A stretch of DNA of 64,000 bases from Hathewaya proteolytica DSM 3090 (GTDB lineage: Bacteria > Bacillota > Clostridia > Clostridiales > Clostridiaceae): NCBI RefSeq assembly GCF_900142225.1, contig NZ_FRAD01000004.1, positions 1 to 64,000 on the forward strand, written 5' to 3'. The notes under the pieces are model-generated. The model saw nothing but the letters and a program-made list of their open reading frames with translations, did no database searches and was not told where the DNA came from. The translations under genes were made by a program, and so were the position numbers. Positions 53,116 to 61,795 of this stretch are shown here, one piece after another (position 1 is the stretch's first letter; each line of letters starts with the position of its first letter).

Positions 53116-53877
53116 TTAATCTTTATTTTTTGTAGCTTTGCTTGGTTTAATGTTCTTATCATTGTTTTTTAATGGTTTAGATGGTTTTAATTTTGGAGGT
53201 TCGTTGTTTGTTTTAGGAGCTATATTTACAGAGGGTTTATTTACTCCGGGTATTTTGTCCTTCTGTACTGTTGGATTCTTCCTGGTATTCTCAACAATGA
53301 CATTGTCTTTTTGAAAATTCTTTTGTGAGTTTTTATTGATATTTTGAGAAGGAGACGGATCTGTTTGTTTTAAAATCCTGTTAATATTATTGTAGTTTAT
53401 AGCATTTTCTTTTTCAGAGCGTACTACTACTTTGGGGTTATTTGGATTTAGATATTTCATGCTTATGGCGTATTCAATGATATCAATAATTCCTTTTTCA
53501 CAGTTTTCACCTTTTATAGAATGTATATTGGATAACAATGTTTCCCCATCTTTGTTCATAGCTTCAGCTTTTAAAATATGATTTTTCCGATTAACATGTA
53601 GTTTTATAGAGGGATTTATAGAGACATATACTGTATTGTAAACTTGAAAATAAGTTCTATATATTATGCCTATATTAATAAATAGAAGAAAGCAAGCTGC
53701 TATTGGTATGGGTTTTATGAAACTTCTTGCATAATATAATGAATTCTCATATTCCTCACCCAGTTTAGGCATGAATTTCTGTTTTTTAAGTTGTATAAAT
53801 TCTCCATCTGGTGTTAATACTACTACACTTTTCTTTTTAATTTCTAAAATAATTCCTTTTTTAATCAATGTTATCAC
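53116..53877 (-). CDS. rsgI: RsgI-like anti-sigma factor
   Basis: 253 residues. The N-terminal cytoplasmic anti-SigI domain (about 1-52) is recognisable by GIILEIKKKSVVVLTPDGEFIQLKKQK. One membrane helix (about 56-76) and an extracytoplasmic part follow, opening with YVSINPSIKLHVNRKNHILKAEAMNKDG, the conserved RsgI periplasmic stretch. Instead of a carbohydrate-binding module it ends in roughly 85 residues of Lys/Asn/Pro-rich low-complexity sequence. It overlaps sigI by 17 bases, consistent with a co-made sigma/anti-sigma pair. Confidence 0.9.
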   Translation of the reverse strand: MITLIKKGIILEIKKKSVVVLTPDGEFIQLKKQKFMPKLGEEYENSLYYARSFIKPIPIAACFLLFINIGIIYRTYFQVYNTVYVSINPSIKLHVNRKNHILKAEAMNKDGETLLSNIHSIKGENCEKGIIDIIEYAISMKYLNPNNPKVVVRSEKENAINYNNINRILKQTDPSPSQNINKNSQKNFQKDNVIVENTRKNPTVQKDKIPGVNKPSVNIAPKTNNEPPKLKPSKPLKNNDKNIKPSKATKNKD

Positions 53878-54523
53878 CTACCGTTTCAAGGTTTAAGTAA
53901 TTTTTCAAACATGAAAACTTTGGCATTGAAAGTACAATAAGTATGGCAATTATGTACTTTCTCCATTTATCCACAAGTTTTCTCTTTACCTCATATTTAT
54001 TGCATATGAGGTTTACATTAAGGTATTTTTTTGTGTATAGACATTCCATAAATTCATGTTCTAAATATAATTTAGAACATAGATGCAAAAGCATACTCCG
54101 TGTATCCTGATGTTTGGGAGAAGCCTTTACTAAGTCACTTAGCTGAATTTTATATTTGTACAGTTCTTTGGTAAAATCGCTAATAACCTCTTCATTGTTT
54201 TGTTTTTCTTCTTGTCTTTTATAGTCATCTATGGACAATTTATAGTCTATTACATTAAATGAATCCTCATCATACATTGAAGGAAGAAGGCTATTTTTTC
54301 TAAAAAAATCTATTAACGCATTTCTAATGACTTTTTGGCAATAAGCTTTAAAATTTCCCTTATCACTATCATATGTATCGCAAGCTTTATTAAAGGCTAT
54401 AATTGCAATAGAAAATTCATCGTCATTTTCTATGGATATCCTGCGTTTGCATATTTGTTCTGTGGTATGTATTATAAAATCCATGTTCTCTTGAATAAGA
54501 TAATCTCTGCTTTTAAAAACCAC
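53861..54523 (-). CDS. sigI: RNA polymerase sigma factor SigI
   Basis: 220 residues, reverse strand, starting with GTG behind AGAGGTGA. The region-2 part contains the SigI block DEFSIAIIAFNKACDTYDSDKGNFKAYCQKVIRNALIDFFRKNS, and the C-terminal part has the helical KYEVKRKLVDKWRKYIIAILIVLS signature. SigI controls heat-shock and envelope functions in Bacillus and polysaccharide-responsive genes in Clostridium thermocellum. RsgI, just downstream, holds it inactive. Promoter elements in the divergent region resemble SigI sites, suggesting autoregulation. Confidence 0.92.
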   Translation of the reverse strand: MVFKSRDYLIQENMDFIIHTTEQICKRRISIENDDEFSIAIIAFNKACDTYDSDKGNFKAYCQKVIRNALIDFFRKNSLLPSMYDEDSFNVIDYKLSIDDYKRQEEKQNNEEVISDFTKELYKYKIQLSDLVKASPKHQDTRSMLLHLCSKLYLEHEFMECLYTKKYLNVNLICNKYEVKRKLVDKWRKYIIAILIVLSMPKFSCLKNYLNLETVGDNID

Positions 54524-54567
54524 GGAATCACCTCTTGTTGTTTTCGTATAATCATCCTAAATAATTA

Positions 54568-54597
54568 TACGTAAATAAATTAAAAATTTGAAGGGTT
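54568..54597 (-). promoter_or_regulatory. Putative SigI promoter of sigI-rsgI
   Basis: Reverse strand: ACCC (54596-54593), 21 bases including TTCAAA right after, then CGTA (54571-54568) followed by TAAT. It resembles SigI-dependent promoters (C-rich -35, CGWA -10) and mirrors the plus-strand site at 54635-54664. No good SigA site was seen for this pair. Confidence 0.5.
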
Positions 54598-54634
54598 AAA
54601 AATAAAAAAAATATTTTAATACAAATTACTTTTT

Positions 54635-54664
54635 ACCCTCTAAAATATTATGGCATGTTTCGTA
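54635..54664 (+). promoter_or_regulatory. Putative SigI promoter of DUF5667 gene
   Basis: ACCC (54635-54638), 22 bases beginning TCTAAA, then CGTA (54661-54664) followed by ATAATAT. The -10-like element lies 25 bases before the start codon at 54690. The same ACCCTYYAAA...CGTA pattern is on the other strand before sigI. Confidence 0.5.
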
Positions 54665-54689
54665 ATAATATATGAAAGGAGTGATAAAT

Positions 54690-55664
54690 ATGAAAAAAAC
54701 AAGTATTTTAGTAACAACAGTTATGCTATTAACCATTGGATTTAGTAAAGTTGCATATGCTACGGAACAGAAAAATGCCGAGGATAAAGCTGGTGTAGTG
54801 CCAGGAAGTATCTTCTATAAATTAGATAGGTTTATAGAAGACATAAGCTTGAACCTTACAAAAAATGCAGAAAAAAAAGCTGCATTAATAGAAGCTTTCA
54901 ATGAAGAGAGATTAGCAGAGGGTGAGGTATTGATTGCAGATTATAAAATTGATGAGGCTAATGAGTTAATCGAGGAAATAAGGGTAAATGACGAAAAACT
55001 TATAGAAATCATATCTAGTGAAGAAGAAATAGAAAGCCTAGACTATACTGAAAAACAAAAACAATTTATGCAAAACCTTGAAAATATAAAAGAATTATTG
55101 CCAATAAAGGCACAAGAAAACATAGCAAAAGTTATTGAGAAACAAAAAGAAAAACAAGCCTTAATATTGAGTAAAAGGGAAATTAAAGAGAAAATACATG
55201 TTGCCAAAAAAGAAATAAAAAGCATTGAAAAAGAAATTAGAACTATGGAGAAACAAGGCCAGGATACTGTAGATGTAAAAAATAAACTACAGCAGTACAA
55301 AGAAAGTATGTTAACTTTAGAGGTTCAGTACAAATCTCTAAAGGAAGAACATAAAAAATCACCAAAAGATGAAAAAGATAAGACTAAAGAAAATAAAGAG
55401 CGTGAGCAAAGTAAAGAAGATAAGGAAGATAGTTATGACGAAGCTCATGAAGACAACAAAGGTGAGGAAGACAACAAAGATAACGATGATGCCGAGGAAG
55501 AGAAAAATACGCATGTTTCACAAGAGCATAACTCTAATGTGAAAATAAGTAATGAACTAAAAGTTAATGAAAAAGCAAATGAAAAACCTAGAAATAATAA
55601 ATCAAGTATTGAAGAAACAAATCATAAAGAAAAAGTGCATATAAAAGATAAGAAAAATAAATAA
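54690..55664 (+). CDS. Secreted DUF5667-like protein
   Basis: 324 residues. A signal peptide ends near VAYA (residue 24). Residues about 30-130 match the DUF5667 pattern (VVPGSIFYKLDRFIEDISLNLTKNAEKKAALIEAFNEERLAEGEVL). A coiled-coil segment follows (about 150-225), then a low-complexity Lys/Glu/Asp/Asn tail. Such proteins are exported and of unknown function; several accompany SigI/RsgI pairs. ATG 54690 with AAAGGAGTGA is preferred over an ATG at 54672, which lies next to the predicted transcription start. Its promoter resembles that of sigI, so it is likely in the SigI regulon. Confidence 0.83.
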   Translation: MKKTSILVTTVMLLTIGFSKVAYATEQKNAEDKAGVVPGSIFYKLDRFIEDISLNLTKNAEKKAALIEAFNEERLAEGEVLIADYKIDEANELIEEIRVNDEKLIEIISSEEEIESLDYTEKQKQFMQNLENIKELLPIKAQENIAKVIEKQKEKQALILSKREIKEKIHVAKKEIKSIEKEIRTMEKQGQDTVDVKNKLQQYKESMLTLEVQYKSLKEEHKKSPKDEKDKTKENKEREQSKEDKEDSYDEAHEDNKGEEDNKDNDDAEEEKNTHVSQEHNSNVKISNELKVNEKANEKPRNNKSSIEETNHKEKVHIKDKKNK

Positions 55665-55776
55665 AAAATGGTTATCCTATATAAATTATCAATACTAGAA
55701 ATATGGAATTTTTTCATATACACTGATAAAATTAAGGCATAAGATAAATGAAAAAAATTCGTATGGAGATAATGAC

Positions 55777-56700
55777 ATGTTTGATGAGATATATAAGGAA
55801 TACGGCCCATACTTTTATTTACCTATGAATCAGGCTTATAGTGTAGCGGTGCCAGTAACTGTAGGTTGCACGTGGAATAAATGTCTTTACTGTGATCTTA
55901 ATCATAATATGGAATTTGAATTTTTGGGCCTAGAGAAAATTGAAGAAAAATTAAAGATGCTAAATAAGTATTACTCTCGAAAAAGAGGTGTGGTGAAAAA
56001 AATTGTGTTGGCTGGTGGAAATCCTTTCTGTCTACCCACAAACTTGCTTTTAAAAGTAATTGAATTGATAAAAGAATACTTCCCCCATACGGAAAGCATA
56101 GGAAGTTTTTCAAGAGCTGACGATATATTAAGGAAAAGTCATGAAGAGCTGGTGCGATTAAGAAATGTAGGAATGACGGAACTTACTCTAGGCTTAGAAT
56201 CTGGTAACGATAAAATACTTGAATTTCATAATAAAGGAGTCACTGTAGAAAACAATTATGATGCACTGAAAAAATTGGAGCAAGCTCATATAGGGTATTC
56301 ATTTTATGTAATGTTAGGACTGGGAGGTCGAAGGCTTAGCCGTGAAAATGCGGTGGATACAGGAAAATTCATCTCTCAATTTAATCCTAATGTCATTGTG
56401 GTGGTGACTTTAGTGCTTTTTAAACATGCTAAATTGGTTTCAAAAGTTAGAAGTAAAGAATTTGAGAGAATACGTCCTTACGAGTCTTTACTGGAAGAAA
56501 AATTAATGCTAGAGAACATCAATGTGAAAAACAGTATATTTAATGCCACGCACAAAACCAATGCCATAATACTTAAAGGAAAATTGCCGGAACATAAGGA
56601 ATTAATCATAGAAAAAATAGATAAAGCTATTTCAGAACATAATAATGTTGAGGACACGGGCCGTGAAACGAGAAAGTGGCATAGGTGGTCCATTGAATAA
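55777..56700 (+). CDS. Radical SAM protein, Elp3/HemN-like
   Basis: 307 residues. The cluster motif CX3CX2C is in VTVGCTWNKCLYCDL (about residues 30-37). IVLAGGNPFCLPTNLLL supplies the GG strand, and ELTLGLESGNDKILEFHNKG is the classic SAM-binding segment of B12-independent HemN/Elp3-type radical SAM proteins. There are no additional cysteine clusters. It matches a family often annotated radical SAM protein (YgiQ/HemN-like), with no known substrate. It appears monocistronic, start ATG 55777 behind GGAGAT. Confidence 0.87.
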   Translation: MFDEIYKEYGPYFYLPMNQAYSVAVPVTVGCTWNKCLYCDLNHNMEFEFLGLEKIEEKLKMLNKYYSRKRGVVKKIVLAGGNPFCLPTNLLLKVIELIKEYFPHTESIGSFSRADDILRKSHEELVRLRNVGMTELTLGLESGNDKILEFHNKGVTVENNYDALKKLEQAHIGYSFYVMLGLGGRRLSRENAVDTGKFISQFNPNVIVVVTLVLFKHAKLVSKVRSKEFERIRPYESLLEEKLMLENINVKNSIFNATHKTNAIILKGKLPEHKELIIEKIDKAISEHNNVEDTGRETRKWHRWSIE

Positions 56701-56857
56701 TATGAATTAATTAATAAAAAGTGTTGAGAATATGGAAACTTGCTGTATAATCTTAAAATAGGTTATGTAGCAAGTTTTTTGTAATTATTGCCTTATATCT
56801 TGGATATATTCTAATAGGTGAAATCATTGAAAAAACAATTATAAAGTGGAGGTATAT

Positions 56858-57325
56858 ATGCTTAAATTAGTAAAACCGAGGTTTGATGAACTGTCATTTA
56901 GAAAGGAGTTGTTAGCTGACAACCATACTATGGAATTTAACGCTGCTTGGGGAGGTACTATTGATTTTCCGGAGGATAGGTGGAACATCTGGTATGAAAA
57001 ATGGCTCATGTGTGATGACAATAATTATTTCTATAGGTATTTGTACTGCAATGAGCTTGAAAAATATGTAGGGGAAGTGGCATATCATTTTGATGAAGAT
57101 TATGGTGTAAACATAGTAAGCATTATAGTGCACAATAAATATAGGGGAGAGGGATTTGGGCGACAGGGGCTTAGTCTCCTATGTAAAGCAGCAAAAGAGA
57201 ATGGACTGAAGTACCTCTACGATAATATTGCTATAGATAATACATCAATAAAGTTATTCTTAGAAAGTGACTTTGAAGAAATGTGGAGCAACAAGGAATT
57301 TACTATGCTTAGAAGAAAATTGTAA
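56858..57325 (+). CDS. GNAT-family acetyltransferase
   Basis: 155 residues. The acyl-CoA loop is NKYRGEGFGRQGLSLLCKAA (about 95-114), preceded by the strand VSIIVHNKY, and the C-terminal strand has LFLESDFEEMWSNKEFTM. Typical GNAT N-acetyltransferase of unassigned substrate. Start ATG 56858 sits behind GGAGGTATAT; a GTG 12 bases earlier is possible but contains that ribosome site. Confidence 0.87.
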   Translation: MLKLVKPRFDELSFRKELLADNHTMEFNAAWGGTIDFPEDRWNIWYEKWLMCDDNNYFYRYLYCNELEKYVGEVAYHFDEDYGVNIVSIIVHNKYRGEGFGRQGLSLLCKAAKENGLKYLYDNIAIDNTSIKLFLESDFEEMWSNKEFTMLRRKL

Positions 57326-57574
57326 AAACTTTAATTTGAAGGCTTGTTTTTTCAAGAAAAATAGCAATAGATTACAAACACAATGTATAAAAGCGAAGAT
57401 GGTAAAAATATGTCGAAACAATATGATTTACAAGGATATATAAAAGATTTAAAATAATATGTGTAAGATGCACTGAATAGATTAATCTATTTTTTAGCTT
57501 TTTATAAAAAGAAAGGAGATACAAATAGTTTTCTTAAAAGAATAAAGTTACAATACAGTTAGGGGGAAAAAGGA

Positions 57575-60500
57575 ATGTTACAAAGAGAGAGAAGAAAAAT
57601 AAATAAGCTTTTATCAGCTATAGTATGTTTTTTGTTTATGTTTTCAATTGTGCCAATTACTGCTTTAGCTGATGAAGTTCAGGCTATAACTACTAGTGCA
57701 GAAAGTAGTGTAGAAATTAAGGTAGGACAGGTCTACTCAGGGTTCAAATTAGTTGATGAAAAGCCTTTAGATGATGTAGTGATAAAAACTTTTTTACATG
57801 AAAAAACAGGAGCTAGACTTACCTACTTTGAAAATGATGATGAAAATAAGGAATTTTCTATTGGATTTAAGACATTGCCTGAAGATAATACAGGTGTAAA
57901 CCATATTATAGAGCACTCTGTATTTGGTGGTTCTGAAAAATTTCCAGTTAAAGATCTTTTGTCAAGACTTCCTTCATCACTTCGTTGCTTATTTATGAAT
58001 GCATTCACAAGTAATGACGCAACTATATATCCAGTGGCAAGTAAGTATGACAAGGATTTCAGAGCACTTATGGATGTTTATCTTGACATGGTTTTTAATC
58101 CCAATCTACTTAGAGATGAAAATATATTTAGAAGAGAAGGTTGGAGATATGAGCTTAATTCAAAAGATGATGAGCTTAAAATAAATGGTATAGTTTACAA
58201 TGAGATGAAGGGGTATTATTCGCAGACAGAAGGGATTTTTATGCAGCATGAAATACTAAAATCATTATTCCCTGACACCATTTATAAATATGAAAGTGGT
58301 GGGCATCCAGACAATATACCTGAGTTATCTTATGAACAGTTTAAGGAAACATATAAGAAGTACTATACTCCTTCTAATGCAAATATAGTTTTATGTGGCA
58401 AGATGGACATATTAGAAACCCTTAAGTTTATCAATGATAATCATTTAAGTAAATTTAATAAGGAAACAGTGGATTCAAAAATAGAACTTCAGAAGCCTTT
58501 TGATAAAATGGCAGAAGTTGAAACAGAATATAGCATTTCTAAGAATGTGTCAACTGAGAATAAGAGCATAATGTTACTAAACTATGTGGTAGATACTGTG
58601 AAGGATAGGGAATCTTTGTTTGCACTTGACAAGCTATCATCTATTTTAGGAGATACCTCAAAATCTCCATTAGCAAAAGCTTTAAAAGACGCAGGATATA
58701 AGGGGAATATGGAATCTGTAGTAATTGGCAATTTCCAACCTGTACTCAGCATTATACTTAGAGATATAGATAAGAGTGAAAAGGGAAAATATGAAAAAAT
58801 CATAAAGGATACACTTGCAAAAATAGTGGATGATGGTTTTGATAAAGAACTAGTAAATGAGTATTTTAAAGAACCAAAGGATGATAAAGATGATAAAGAC
58901 ATTGGAATATATATACCATGGAATAAGTATTTTATAGTAGCACAACAGTTTTTAAAATATGATCTTGATTGTGCAAAGTATGTGGACGCCAGCGATATTG
59001 AGGAAAATATAAAGAACGCTATCTCAAAGGGTGATAAATACTTTGAAAAATACATTCAGGATAAAATCATAAATAATAAACACTGTTCATTGATTATGAT
59101 AAATCCAAAGCCAGGGTTAGAAGAGGTAAGGGGACAGAATTTAAAGAAAAAGCTAGATGAATTTAAAGCATCTCTTACCCCAGAAAAACTTGATGAGATT
59201 GTAGGTAAAACTGCGGAATTTAAAAAATGGAATGATACTCCACTAACTAAGGAACAAATTGCAACAATACCTACAGCTGAAAAGAATGATGACAAGGTAG
59301 AATATAAAAAGCAAGAGAGAAAAGAAAAAAATATAGATGGTGTAAAGGTATTATATTATCCTTGTAAAACAGATGATGATGTATATATGAATGTGCACTT
59401 TAATACTAATAATGTTCCACAAGATAAGCTTAATTATTTAAAATTGTATACCTTATTAAATGGAGCTACCAATTTACACAATGCATCAAAAGAAGATTTT
59501 GAAAAATTGTGTAATGATGAAGAAATAAACCTTGTAGCTATAGAGATGAATGTTCCTTTAGTTTCAACTACAGGTGATTTTATTCCAATGATACAACTGA
59601 ATGGATCATTTAAAATAGACAAGACAAGCAAAGCTATTTCAGCAATGAAAGATATGATGATGGACATAGATTATGGAGACAAAAAAAATATAGAGCAGGC
59701 TATAAATGATCAGATATCATTTTTAGATAAACTAACCACTGTTAACTCTGAAGCTATTCCAAGACAATCCATACTTTCTACATTCTCAGATGTGAATAAA
59801 CACGATAGTATAGAGAAGACACTTCAATATAAAGAATTTCTTAAAAATATTGTAGAAAACTTTTCAGAGGAATGGCCTAAAACAGTAAAAGAAATAAAAG
59901 AAGTAGAAAAAAAGATTTTCAACAAAGACAATACTATGGTTAGTATGACCTGTGATGCTGAAAAAGTACAAATATTAGAAGACAATTGTAAGGTATTTAT
60001 TGATGCATTAGGAGACAAGCCTTTTGTAAAGGAAAAATATGAATTTGCATCTACAGAAAAAAATATGGCCTATATAAATAATGACAAGGGTCTTAGTGTC
60101 GTAAAAGGTGGCAATTTCTTAAAACATGGTGGCACCTACAATGGTAGCACAATGGTTACTGCTTCTATAATAAATGAGTATTTAATTAATACTGTAAGAG
60201 TAAAGGGTGGAGCATACACTGTATATTGTTTGCCAGATTTGTATGGTAACATAGTTATGTGTTCTTTAAATGATCCTAACATTAAGGAAACTCTTGACTA
60301 TTATGATGCAACAGCAGATTATTTAAAAAATCTAAAAATGTCCCAGGAAGAACTGAATAAATACATCAGTGTTACTCTAAATGCAATAGATCAATTAATG
60401 GTTATGATTGAGCAACCAAGCATTATGATGTCACAGATGGACAATAATTATCTTATAAAAATGGATGATAATTACCTTCAAATTATTAGAGACGAAATTG

Positions 60501-61567
60501 TAAATACAAAACCTGAGGATATAAGAAAATTTGGAGAAGTATTGGAAAAGGTTCTTTCTGAAAATAATTACTCTGTTTCAGGAAATAAGGAAAAAATATT
60601 GGAAAATAAGGAGTTGTTCAGTAAGGTTGTGGATTTAAGCAGTTCGGAAAACAATAATACTGAAAACCTAATGGAAGAATTGCAGAAAAAAGCCATGAGA
60701 ATAAATGGCACAGATAGATATGAAACTGCATCTAATATCTCATCCCAAGTATGGCAACAGGCTGATACAGCAATTATCTGTTATGGAGAGAATTATGCTG
60801 ATGCACTTTCGGCAATATCTCTATCAAAAAAATATGATGCCCCTATATTGCTTACAAAAACTGAAAAGTTAGATGATAGTACAAAGAAAGCTTTAGAAAA
60901 TCTAAAGGTTAGAAATGCTATTATCATTGGTGGAGAAGGTGTAGTATCTAGTGAGGTGGAAAAAAGCTTAACTAGTATGGGACTAAGCACGGAGAGAATA
61001 TTTGGTAAGGATAGATACGAAACATCATTAAAGGTGGCAGAAAAACTAGGTGAAATCCATGGAATAGTTCTTACAACTGGAAAGGATTATGTTTCAGGTT
61101 TATCAATGGCAACCTATGCTGCTAACCACAATATGGCTGTATTGCTTGTTGATAATGACGATATGAGTATCGAAATGTCAGAATATATTAAAGCTCAAAA
61201 GGTAAGTGAGATATATTATGCTGGAAATGATAAAACCATAGGAAAAAACATTCTCAGCGTAATTCCACATGGAAAGAGAATTTTCAATGACAATAGGTAC
61301 AGTGAGAATATTGAAATATTAAATAACTTCAAAGATAGCATGAATTACGAAAATGTATTTGTCGTTAATGGAGAGGATTTTGCTGATGCCTTATGTGCAG
61401 CAGCTGTTGCAGCAAAAACCAATGCACCAGTTGTATTTATGAATAAAAAAGTTGAGGATTCAACTAAGGAGTATTTAAAGAATGTACTTTCTAATACACA
61501 ATTTTTGATTATAATTGGATCAGAGGGTGCAGTTAGCAATGAAACATTAGTAGAACATTTTAAATAA
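57575..61567 (+). CDS. Secreted M16C peptidase with CWB2 wall anchor
   Basis: 1330 residues. A signal peptide (about 12-32) ends ALA-DE. Four domains of insulinase/presequence-protease (M16C) type follow, with inverted zinc site HxxEH at H110, E113, H114 (HIIEHSVFGG) and the downstream Glu E210 (YNEMKG); NAFTSNDATIYPVAS is the PreP-like substrate motif. From about residue 1045 three CWB2 repeats (RINGTDRYETASNIS, RIFGKDRYETSLKVAE, RIFNDNRYSENIEIL) would anchor it to secondary wall polymers, as in Clostridioides Cwp proteins. The M16C family is usually intracellular; a wall-bound version is unusual. Confidence 0.93.
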   Translation: MLQRERRKINKLLSAIVCFLFMFSIVPITALADEVQAITTSAESSVEIKVGQVYSGFKLVDEKPLDDVVIKTFLHEKTGARLTYFENDDENKEFSIGFKTLPEDNTGVNHIIEHSVFGGSEKFPVKDLLSRLPSSLRCLFMNAFTSNDATIYPVASKYDKDFRALMDVYLDMVFNPNLLRDENIFRREGWRYELNSKDDELKINGIVYNEMKGYYSQTEGIFMQHEILKSLFPDTIYKYESGGHPDNIPELSYEQFKETYKKYYTPSNANIVLCGKMDILETLKFINDNHLSKFNKETVDSKIELQKPFDKMAEVETEYSISKNVSTENKSIMLLNYVVDTVKDRESLFALDKLSSILGDTSKSPLAKALKDAGYKGNMESVVIGNFQPVLSIILRDIDKSEKGKYEKIIKDTLAKIVDDGFDKELVNEYFKEPKDDKDDKDIGIYIPWNKYFIVAQQFLKYDLDCAKYVDASDIEENIKNAISKGDKYFEKYIQDKIINNKHCSLIMINPKPGLEEVRGQNLKKKLDEFKASLTPEKLDEIVGKTAEFKKWNDTPLTKEQIATIPTAEKNDDKVEYKKQERKEKNIDGVKVLYYPCKTDDDVYMNVHFNTNNVPQDKLNYLKLYTLLNGATNLHNASKEDFEKLCNDEEINLVAIEMNVPLVSTTGDFIPMIQLNGSFKIDKTSKAISAMKDMMMDIDYGDKKNIEQAINDQISFLDKLTTVNSEAIPRQSILSTFSDVNKHDSIEKTLQYKEFLKNIVENFSEEWPKTVKEIKEVEKKIFNKDNTMVSMTCDAEKVQILEDNCKVFIDALGDKPFVKEKYEFASTEKNMAYINNDKGLSVVKGGNFLKHGGTYNGSTMVTASIINEYLINTVRVKGGAYTVYCLPDLYGNIVMCSLNDPNIKETLDYYDATADYLKNLKMSQEELNKYISVTLNAIDQLMVMIEQPSIMMSQMDNNYLIKMDDNYLQIIRDEIVNTKPEDIRKFGEVLEKVLSENNYSVSGNKEKILENKELFSKVVDLSSSENNNTENLMEELQKKAMRINGTDRYETASNISSQVWQQADTAIICYGENYADALSAISLSKKYDAPILLTKTEKLDDSTKKALENLKVRNAIIIGGEGVVSSEVEKSLTSMGLSTERIFGKDRYETSLKVAEKLGEIHGIVLTTGKDYVSGLSMATYAANHNMAVLLVDNDDMSIEMSEYIKAQKVSEIYYAGNDKTIGKNILSVIPHGKRIFNDNRYSENIEILNNFKDSMNYENVFVVNGEDFADALCAAAVAAKTNAPVVFMNKKVEDSTKEYLKNVLSNTQFLIIIGSEGAVSNETLVEHFK

Positions 61568-61612
61568 CATCATTTTCAATTAGTGATAATTTTATGTAAA
61601 TCGCATAAAAAA

Positions 61613-61661
61613 CCTTCCTCCCACAATGGATTCAATAACATGGGCCATTTTGGGAGGAAGT
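61613..61661. terminator. Large hairpin after M16C gene
   Basis: CTTCCTCCCA (61614-61623) pairs with TGGGAGGAAG (61651-61660), extended by AATGG/CCATT inside. It is followed by TATATTTT on one side and preceded by six A's on the other. It most likely terminates the protease transcript. Confidence 0.75.
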
Positions 61662-61795
61662 ATATTTTAAATGGAAAATTAGCAACAATGCTTTGTATAA
61701 AATCAGGTCATGGTTCCACAAAGGTATTTCACCAAAATAATTGAAATATAAAATATGTTTATGTTGACAAAGTAGATTGGAGGTAAGTTGAAATA

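Noticed and set aside
57383..57457. Short frame encoding 24 residues beginning MYKSEDGK
   Set aside because: Weak ribosome site and no known family; too short to support as a gene. The rest of the gap before the M16C gene shows only an AATAGATT/AATCTATT palindrome.
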